A DNA stretch of 6,687 nt from Chthonomonadaceae bacterium (GTDB lineage Bacteria; Armatimonadota; Chthonomonadetes; Chthonomonadales; Chthonomonadaceae), in assembly GCA_025355115.1 (NCBI GenBank), contig JANXLO010000285.1:1-6687 (forward strand), in the 5' to 3' direction. A program made the translations under genes and the position numbers. The notes under the pieces were generated by a model that saw only the letters and a program-made list of their open reading frames with translations, was not told where the DNA came from and made no database searches. Each line of letters begins with the position of its first letter. The stretch's first letter is position 1. Positions 1-5,403 of the stretch are shown here, one piece after another.

Positions 1-1
1 C

Positions 2-2821
2 AACGCTCTAGCGCTCCACGATGAGTTGCTGAAAGCCGCTATTGAGCGAAACGGAGGATATGTATTCAAGACTGTCGGAGATGCCTTTTGCGCCGCTTTT
101 TCGATTGCTCCCGATGCACTAAACGCCGCAATTGAAGCCCAGCTTGGACTTAAGCATCAAGTTTGGGAGGAGACCGGAGAGCTCCGCATTCGCATCGGCC
201 TGCACACTGGGATGGCGCAGGTAAGGGACAACGACTATTTCGGCCCTACCCTCAACCGCACAGCCAGGCTCCAGTCGATCGCGTATGGCGGGCAAACCCT
301 AATTTCACAAGCAGTGCACGAGCTTGTGCGTGATTCCCTTCCGACATCTGTAGAGCTTTTAGGTCTTGGGGCACACAGACTTAAGGATCTTAACCGAGCC
401 GAGACCGTCTATCAGGTTCTCCATGCTCAACTTCAGAATGAGTTTCCGCCTCTTCGCTCGCTCGATAGCCTCCCTAATAATCTCCCTATTCAGCTTACCA
501 GTTTTATAGGCAGGGAGCAGGAGATGCTAGCCGTGAAGCGCCTGCTCAGTGCGTCCTCTCTCGTCACTCTTCTGGCTTCCGGTGGAACAGGAAAGACTCG
601 GCTTAGCCTTCAGGTGGGAGCAGACCTGCTTGAACAGTATCCGGATGGCGTCTGGTTCATTGAGCTCGCTGCCATCACTGATCCGGGCATGGTAGGACAG
701 ACAGTTGCGGACGTACTTGGCATAAAGTACGAAGCCGGGCGACCGATCACCCAGACGCTGATCGAATCCATAAAGACACGCACCCTATTGCTCATCATCG
801 ACAACTGTGAGCACCTAGTCTCCGCCTGCGCTCATCTGGCGGGCAGTCTGCTGCAACGCTGCCCGAATCTCCGCCTGCTCGTAAGCTCTCGCGAGGCGTT
901 TAATATACCCGGTGAAGCAATTTTTCGAGTTCCGACCCTTAAGCTCCCCGATTCCAAATCTAAGCAGACTGTAGAGTCGCTTATGCTATATGAGGCGGTC
1001 CGGCTTTTCATCGACCGGGCAACCAGTGTGCAGCCTTCGTTTGCCGTGACGAATGAGAACGCCGCTGCTCTCGCGGCACTCTGCTCTCGGCTGGATGGCA
1101 TTCCGCTCGCTATCGAGCTTGCGGCGGCTAGAGCGCGCTCGCTGAGTGTCGAAGAGATCAATAGCAAACTGGACAACTGCTTCCGGCTTCTGACAGGCGG
1201 AAGCCGCACGGCCCTCCCCCGACAGCAGACGCTGCGAGCGTTAATAGACTGGTCCTATGATCTGCTAAATGAGCAGGAGAGAACGCTGTTCGCTCGTCTT
1301 GCTGTATTCAGAGGTGGATGGACATCGGATGCCGCGGAGAGTATTTGCACGGACGAAATGGTGCAGGACTGGGAGATGTTGGATATCTTGAGTAGCCTCG
1401 CCGACAAATGCCTTCTCACCGCGGAGCAGACAGCTGGTCGCACCCGGTATCGCTTTTTGGAAACGGTTCGACAGTATGCCTTTGAAAAAATCCAGGCAAC
1501 CGGTGAGCTTGAAACGCTCTCAATGCGCCATCTGGAGTATTTCGGGAAGTTTGCCGCTGAGAAATCGGCTCTGCTGACCGGATCATCTGTTCAGGAAAAT
1601 CTGTCTCTGCTGAAAACGGAAGAAGATAATTTCAGAGCAGCGCTCTCATGGGGATACGACAATTCATCACTGGAGGCAGCCCAATTGGCGGTCTGGCTAG
1701 GGCAGTACTGGTATCTGTCAGGCAGCCTCCTGGAAGGAAGTGATCAGCTGACCGTGGCTCTTAAATGCGTGGATGTCGAGGGGATTCTGGAGCTAAGGGC
1801 AGATGTACTCTTCCAGGTAGGCCGCATTGAGATCGAGAAGGGAGATTTCCACCCGGCGGCCGCCTATCTGGAGGAGTGCATTGTTCTCTGCCGTCAGCTC
1901 GACAAGAAAAGAAGGACGGCCTCTGCTCTCAACTCTCTAGGAATCATTGCGATTCACCACAACGACCTGGTCGTTGCTCTCGCTCTACTTGAGGAGAGTC
2001 TGGCACTGCAACGCGAGATCGGTAACGAGGAAGGCGTCGCATCGACGCTGTGCAACCTAGGAAATCTGATGTTCGATTTGGGAGATTATCAGGCTGCTCA
2101 GGCGCTCGTAGAGGAGTGTCTGGCAATTGAGAAGAAGGCCGGAAATAAGCTGGGGACTGTGACAGCCCTGATCAATCTCGGCAACACTCTACTGCACCAG
2201 GGAGAGACCTTAAGAGCGCAATCTGCGGTCGAGGAGAGCCTTGCCATCGCTCGCGAACTCCATGCAGACTGGTATGCCGTTTACTCGCTATGCAGTCTCG
2301 CACGAATAAAAAAGGATCAGGGTGAGTTGTCAACCGCTGCCGCCCTGGCCGCGGATAGCTTGCGAATCGTGCGAGAAGTCGGCGACAAATCTGCTGTTGC
2401 GAGCGCGCTCGTGATGCTTGGTCAGGTAGCCAATCTGCAGGGAGAGTACAGTCAGTCAGCATCTCTACTCTGCGAGGGACTCACAATTCAGCAGGAGATG
2501 GGTGAAAAAAGAGACATGCTCAATACTCTCGAAGCTGTTGCCGGGCTCTATGTCGCAAAAATGCAGCACAATGGAGATTCTAATGCTGCGAAGGTAGATG
2601 CTTTGCGGGCGATCAACCTGTTGGGAGCCGCGTCAACCGCAAAAGTGAGCGTCGGCATTCCTTGCTCCCCTCTATTGCAGCGAGAGATCGACTCGCAACT
2701 GACACAACTCCGCTGTGCTATAGATGAGGAGCAATTTACGTCCGCGTGGGAAGCGGGTCGCATTATGCGCCTTGAACAAGCGGTCGCCTGTGCACTTGAG
2801 GCAAACTGTGAGCAACATTAA
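2..2821 (+). CDS. Class III adenylate cyclase / NB-ARC-type ATPase / TPR signalling protein (5' partial)
   Basis: The reading frame is open to the window edge, and cyclase-like residues (NALALHDEL) precede the TTG at 26, so the true start is upstream. Numbering from that TTG, residues 1-135 are the C-terminal half of a class III cyclase domain. FKTVGD (14-19) carries the second metal Asp (D19) and an adenine-selecting Lys (K15). D70 is the partner purine-selecting Asp, and N77 and R81 match the transition-state Asn/Arg pair. Residues 155-390 form a STAND/NB-ARC ATPase with a P-loop (ASGGTGKT, 184-191), Walker B (LLLIIDNCEH, 254-263), LLVSSRE (284-290) and GIPLAIELAAAR (358-369). A winged-helix-like region with a DWSYDLL motif follows near 408-490. 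A TPR array spans about 551-830, and a family-typical tail (INLLGAA near 863, AWEAGR near 907) ends the protein without a LuxR-type HTH. The likely role is cytoplasmic: ligand or partner sensing through the ATPase/TPR part controlling cyclic nucleotide synthesis. The ligand is unknown. Family assignment is firm; activity is inferred, because the first metal Asp lies outside the window. Confidence 0.93.
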   Translation, partial: NALALHDELLKAAIERNGGYVFKTVGDAFCAAFSIAPDALNAAIEAQLGLKHQVWEETGELRIRIGLHTGMAQVRDNDYFGPTLNRTARLQSIAYGGQTLISQAVHELVRDSLPTSVELLGLGAHRLKDLNRAETVYQVLHAQLQNEFPPLRSLDSLPNNLPIQLTSFIGREQEMLAVKRLLSASSLVTLLASGGTGKTRLSLQVGADLLEQYPDGVWFIELAAITDPGMVGQTVADVLGIKYEAGRPITQTLIESIKTRTLLLIIDNCEHLVSACAHLAGSLLQRCPNLRLLVSSREAFNIPGEAIFRVPTLKLPDSKSKQTVESLMLYEAVRLFIDRATSVQPSFAVTNENAAALAALCSRLDGIPLAIELAAARARSLSVEEINSKLDNCFRLLTGGSRTALPRQQTLRALIDWSYDLLNEQERTLFARLAVFRGGWTSDAAESICTDEMVQDWEMLDILSSLADKCLLTAEQTAGRTRYRFLETVRQYAFEKIQATGELETLSMRHLEYFGKFAAEKSALLTGSSVQENLSLLKTEEDNFRAALSWGYDNSSLEAAQLAVWLGQYWYLSGSLLEGSDQLTVALKCVDVEGILELRADVLFQVGRIEIEKGDFHPAAAYLEECIVLCRQLDKKRRTASALNSLGIIAIHHNDLVVALALLEESLALQREIGNEEGVASTLCNLGNLMFDLGDYQAAQALVEECLAIEKKAGNKLGTVTALINLGNTLLHQGETLRAQSAVEESLAIARELHADWYAVYSLCSLARIKKDQGELSTAAALAADSLRIVREVGDKSAVASALVMLGQVANLQGEYSQSASLLCEGLTIQQEMGEKRDMLNTLEAVAGLYVAKMQHNGDSNAAKVDALRAINLLGAASTAKVSVGIPCSPLLQREIDSQLTQLRCAIDEEQFTSAWEAGRIMRLEQAVACALEANCEQH
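1676..2515 (+). repeat. TPR array, seven units in exact 120-bp register
   Basis: Seven consecutive 40-residue helical repeats lie within the cyclase-ATPase protein (residues 551-830 counted from the TTG at 26). No insertions or deletions separate the units. Each has a helix-A pattern of the type xxALxxLGxxxxxxGD and a helix-B pattern of the type AxxLxEESLAL. The register can be seen in the DNA: the bases gaggag recur at 1871, 1991, 2111 and 2231. The equivalent sites at 2351 and 2471 have diverged. The first unit (1676-1795) is degenerate but keeps the spacing, and an imperfect eighth unit may follow from 2516. The 40-residue length resembles kinesin-light-chain-type TPRs rather than the classical 34-residue form. 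The array probably forms a superhelical protein-binding surface. Confidence 0.85.
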
Positions 2822-2828
2822 TTACATA

Positions 2829-2852
2829 CTGCACAAGTTAGTCTTGGTGCAG
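2829..2852. terminator. Candidate hairpin terminator in convergent gap
   Basis: Eight bases after the stop codon of the cyclase-ATPase gene, ctgcac (2829-2834) pairs with gtgcag (2847-2852) and aag (2835-2837) pairs with ctt (2843-2845). This gives a nine-pair stem with one bulged G and a five-base loop. The location between convergent genes suits a terminator. No T run follows on the + strand. Read on the - strand, the hairpin is followed by an A/T-rich stretch (tatgtaattaatgtt), which might help end the - strand operon. The structure is visible, but the function is an inference without folding energies. Confidence 0.35.
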
Positions 2853-2858
2853 CCGGCA

Positions 2859-2887
2859 GAGAGGTGGCAGACATGTTGCCCGCTCTC
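2859..2887. other. Second imperfect inverted repeat in convergent gap
   Basis: The bases gagag (2859-2863) can pair with ctctc (2883-2887), and ggca (2866-2869) with tgcc (2877-2880), separated by a 2x2 internal loop. No T tract lies on either side, so it is not a canonical intrinsic terminator. It could assist bidirectional termination together with the neighbouring hairpin, or be chance. Nothing else is recognisable in the 99-bp gap at 2822-2920. Confidence 0.22.
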
Positions 2888-2920
2888 CATGAGTCCAGCT
2901 TTCCTCGGAGCACTCTAATT

Positions 2921-3319
2921 CTATGACGATGCGCCTGTTTCGGCAGCGATTGTGCGGTCGCTGAGAATATCAGTGAGGCGCTCTGAGCGGCCCAAGTAGT
3001 CACCCATTCGGAACTTGACGTCAGGATGGCGGCGCATCGCCTCCTCGATTAGAGTCGGGAGATCGTCGGCAACGTGGGTTCCGGTGTGGAGGAAGAAGGG
3101 AACGGCAATAACCTCGTCGGCACCTTGCGCAATGCAAGAATCTATGGCATCGGGAATGGTCGGCTCGTTGCACTCCATGAAGCCTGCCTCGACTAAGTCG
3201 TACACTCCGCGTTCGCGCACGACCTCCGTCACCCTGTGCATGTCAGCATTCGCTATTGGGCGTGGGCTTCCATGAACCATGACGAGCAGTGCAGTTTTCT
3301 TTTCAAGGACTTTCATCAT
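2921..3319 (-). CDS. cbiX: Short-form CbiX/SirB-family sirohydrochlorin chelatase
   Basis: This 132-residue protein matches the small single-domain CbiX family, whose members insert Co or Fe into sirohydrochlorin for cobalamin or siroheme/heme synthesis and usually work as homodimers in the cytoplasm. The N-terminal strand leads into VHGSP with His16, the first family metal ligand. A conserved-type acidic segment (EAGFMECNEPTI, about 44-55) follows. PFFLHTGTHVADDLP (74-88) provides the second expected ligand, His82, with an extra His78. There is no signal peptide or membrane segment. The start overlaps the stop of the upstream CbiX-like gene (ATGA, 3319-3316). The next codon is also ATG, so the start may be one codon later. 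No close ribosome binding site is visible, which suggests translational coupling. The metal (Co, Fe or Ni) cannot be read from the sequence. It is the last gene of the apparent operon. Confidence 0.88.
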   Translation of the reverse strand: MMKVLEKKTALLVMVHGSPRPIANADMHRVTEVVRERGVYDLVEAGFMECNEPTIPDAIDSCIAQGADEVIAVPFFLHTGTHVADDLPTLIEEAMRRHPDVKFRMGDYLGRSERLTDILSDRTIAAETGASS

Positions 3320-3807
3320 TGATTTTGTTCACATTCCACCGGCATCGGTTGCTTGGGGCAGTTTGGAGTTCCGTAGAGCGGGCACTTCGCATCGGGGCGG
3401 CAAAACTGAGAGGCGCGCCGCAAATCCTGACGCCAACCGGCAGGCCCAACGGCTTCCCTCGCGCTCTCGATGAGCGCGTCCGCCAGACGCTCGTCGAAGC
3501 CAATCGCCTCGGCCACAACGAACTCAACTTCGGGAAATTTTGCCTGCGCCTCCGCAACCGTCTTCGGCAGATCGACCTTGACAAAATAGCCGGGAACCAG
3601 AAAATAGGGAGTGACCAGTATACGGGTCGCCCCTCTCTCTACGCACTCGCCCACTGTCTGCAGGAACGGCGGATCACTGTAATTCAAATACCCGACCGCT
3701 ACAATTGGCGAAATGCCCCGGCGTCGCAGCCGCTCCGCATGCGCCAGCAGCGCCTCCCCTGCCCCGCAGAGCAGGGAGCCATGCGAGAACAAAACCGTCG
3801 CATCCAT
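3316..3807 (-). CDS. CbiX/SirB-family protein with altered metal site and Cys-rich tail
   Basis: This 163-residue protein has the CbiX fold signatures: FSHGS with His9, YLNYSDPPF near 40-48 in the position of the substrate-pocket segment, and PYFLVPGYFVKVDLP (67-81). The position that holds the second metal-binding His in the family is Phe75 here, so the usual two-His metal site is incomplete. After the chelatase domain (about 1-115) comes a 45-residue tail with Cys136, Cys142, Cys150 and Cys159, the first three spaced CX5C and CX7C in a Pro-rich context. This could bind a metal or Fe-S cluster. The gene starts 34 bp after the fumarase stop, has a good ribosome binding site, and overlaps the next CbiX gene by four bases. 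Family membership is clear. Chelatase activity is uncertain: the protein may be a specialised chelatase, a partner subunit of its neighbour, or a metal/tetrapyrrole-binding protein. Confidence 0.82.
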   Translation of the reverse strand: MDATVLFSHGSLLCGAGEALLAHAERLRRRGISPIVAVGYLNYSDPPFLQTVGECVERGATRILVTPYFLVPGYFVKVDLPKTVAEAQAKFPEVEFVVAEAIGFDERLADALIESAREAVGPAGWRQDLRRASQFCRPDAKCPLYGTPNCPKQPMPVECEQNQ

Positions 3808-3814
3808 ATTTCAG

Positions 3815-3820
3815 CCTTCC
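3815..3820 (-). promoter_or_regulatory. Ribosome binding site of the Cys-tailed CbiX-like gene
   Basis: The - strand reads ggaagg, then seven bases, then the ATG at 3807. This purine-rich Shine-Dalgarno-like match at good spacing supports that start codon within the 34-bp gap after the fumarase gene. Confidence 0.6.
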
Positions 3821-3841
3821 GCAAGTAAAAATGTTCGACTT

Positions 3842-5356
3842 TCAGACCGCTAGAAGCTCCAGCTTTTCACCACTCTCTCGCTCAACAACCGCATGGAGGC
3901 TATTGCCGTGACTGTCCATGGTGACGACGGCGAGAAAGCCTTTCGCCTCCAAATGCCAAAGAGCCTCCGGGACACCGAATTTGTCGAGAAAGTCCACGCC
4001 GGTCACCTTCGTAAACTTCTCCGCATAGAACTGCGCTGCGCCGCCAATTGCATTAAGATAGACCGCGCCATGCTCCTGCAAAGCATCGAGAGTCTTCTTG
4101 CCCATTCCGCCTTTCCCGATGACGGCGCGGAGGCCGAACTTACGGATGATGTCGGCCTGGTAGGGCTCCTCACGGATACTCGTCGTCGGACCAGCGGCTT
4201 TTACATGCCACGTACCGTCCTCGTCTTTCATCATGACCGGCCCGCAATGGTAGATTACGCCCCCATTCAGATCAACCGGCGCATCGTGGGTCATCAGATA
4301 TTTGTGCAGCTCATCGCGCCCCGTGTACATCGGCCCAGCTAGAAGCACCACATCTCCCACTTTAAGCTGCCGCACATCGGACTCGGTCAGGGGAGTGGTG
4401 AACGAGAATTCACGGCCCGTAGTGGGAATCGCTTCATCATCTGCGAGCTTGGCAGGGTTCTCCTCGCGGAACTGCCACTTGACGATGGCCCCTGTCCGAG
4501 CATTCAGCCGCACGATCATGCGTCGGAAAGCCCAGCAGTCGTAAGCGACGGAGACGAAGAAGGAGGCAGGCAGGCGATTGAGCGCGGCGATCTTGCAGCC
4601 GAGCAGCGTGACGTTGCCGCCAAAGCCCATCGTGCCGATTCCCAGGCTGTCGGCGTTTTGCATCACTCGCTCTTCAAGCTCCGCCAGAATCGGCTCGTGA
4701 TTAGTATCCCCTACGTCCCGAAACAGCTGCTCCTTTGCGCCCTCGTAGCCACTGGTGCGGTCGCCTCCTATGCAGACGCCCAGAAAACCCTGAGCACACC
4801 CCTGGCCCTGCGCCTGCCAGATGGCGTGCATTATGCACTTGTACACTCCCTCGATGTCCCGCCCTGCCTTGCCGATATGCTGGAGATCGGCTGGGAGAGA
4901 GTACTGGATGTTCTTATTCTCGCAGCCGCCGCCCTTCAGGAGCAGCCGAACTTCGATCTCGTCCTCCTCCCACTGCTCGAAATGGATGACCGGAGTGCCG
5001 GGGCCGAGGTTCAGGCCAGAGTTCTTGCCCGTGATGCTATCGACGGAGTTTGGGCGCAGCTTGCCGCGCCGAGTCGCCTCTTCCACCGCCTCACGGATGG
5101 CTTTTTTGATGACCAACTGGTTCACGCCAACGGGAGTATGCACGATAAAAGTAGGCATTCCCGTATCTTGACAGATCGGCGAAACGTTCGCCTTCGCCAT
5201 GTCGATATTCAGCGCGATGATCGAAAGGGCTTGTCCGGACTGTGTGGAGCAGTTCTCCTTCTCCTTGCCGCGCTTCATGGCGCGGCGCACATCCGACGGC
5301 AGATTCGTGGCCGTCTCGGTGATTAGCTGCAGCAGGCTTTCGCCCAATTGTTCCAT
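3842..5356 (-). CDS. fumA: Class I (iron-sulfur) fumarate hydratase, fused alpha and beta domains
   Basis: This 504-residue protein catalyses the reversible hydration of fumarate to L-malate in the TCA cycle, in the cytoplasm. The N-terminal fumarase domain spans about residues 10-285 and the C-terminal one about 290-495, joined in one chain as in E. coli FumA/FumB, though shorter than their roughly 548 residues. Three Cys ligands for a [4Fe-4S] cluster are visible: Cys62 in PICQDTG, Cys145 in GGGCENKN and Cys254 in TLLGCKI. By analogy with the Leishmania enzyme, Asp64 (CQD) and Thr391 (TTSIR) are catalytic, and Arg395 and Lys415 (GKGG) line the substrate pocket. The ending, with ALWHLE and VTMDSHGNSLH, is typical of fumarase, but the related L-tartrate dehydratase cannot be fully excluded. 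The start fits the usual N-terminus of the family. The gene follows the flavoprotein gene by 47 bp and precedes two CbiX-like genes. Enzymes of this class are generally oxygen-sensitive. The symbol denotes the class only. Confidence 0.95.
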   Translation of the reverse strand: MEQLGESLLQLITETATNLPSDVRRAMKRGKEKENCSTQSGQALSIIALNIDMAKANVSPICQDTGMPTFIVHTPVGVNQLVIKKAIREAVEEATRRGKLRPNSVDSITGKNSGLNLGPGTPVIHFEQWEEDEIEVRLLLKGGGCENKNIQYSLPADLQHIGKAGRDIEGVYKCIMHAIWQAQGQGCAQGFLGVCIGGDRTSGYEGAKEQLFRDVGDTNHEPILAELEERVMQNADSLGIGTMGFGGNVTLLGCKIAALNRLPASFFVSVAYDCWAFRRMIVRLNARTGAIVKWQFREENPAKLADDEAIPTTGREFSFTTPLTESDVRQLKVGDVVLLAGPMYTGRDELHKYLMTHDAPVDLNGGVIYHCGPVMMKDEDGTWHVKAAGPTTSIREEPYQADIIRKFGLRAVIGKGGMGKKTLDALQEHGAVYLNAIGGAAQFYAEKFTKVTGVDFLDKFGVPEALWHLEAKGFLAVVTMDSHGNSLHAVVERESGEKLELLAV

Positions 5357-5367
5357 ACTGTTATTTA

Positions 5368-5372
5368 CCCTC
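5368..5372 (-). promoter_or_regulatory. Probable ribosome binding site of the fumarase gene
   Basis: The - strand reads gaggg 11 bases before the ATG at 5356, a strong core at slightly long spacing. It lies in the 47-bp gap after the flavoprotein stop codon. I see no convincing promoter in this gap, in keeping with co-transcription. Confidence 0.45.
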
Positions 5373-5403
5373 GGTTAGGATTTGGCTCGCTGTAGAAGTT
5401 GAT

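Noticed and set aside
26..28. TTG as the real start of the cyclase-ATPase-TPR gene
   Set aside because: The frame is open upstream and encodes cyclase-like residues, and half the catalytic domain would be missing. The gene is cut by the window edge.
575..598. Apparent loss of the first Gly in the Walker A motif (ASGGTGKT)
   Set aside because: The general P-loop pattern allows Ala or Gly at this position, and the GK-T core is intact, so this is not evidence of inactivation.
2724..2918. 64-codon + strand frame running past the end of the cyclase-ATPase gene into the gap
   Set aside because: Most of it overlaps the conserved C-terminus of the real gene in another frame, and nothing in it is recognisable.
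3289..3828. 179-codon open frame on the + strand across the CbiX-like genes
   Set aside because: It is fully antisense to two recognised genes and shows Arg/Gln/Leu-rich shadow composition without a recognisable domain.
3893..4342. 149-codon open frame on the + strand opposite the 3' part of the fumarase
   Set aside because: It is antisense to the conserved beta domain of fumarase, with no motif of its own.
4658..5326. 222-codon open frame on the + strand opposite the fumarase gene
   Set aside because: It lies wholly inside the well-supported fumarase coding region and has low-complexity, unrecognisable content. It is best explained as an antisense shadow.
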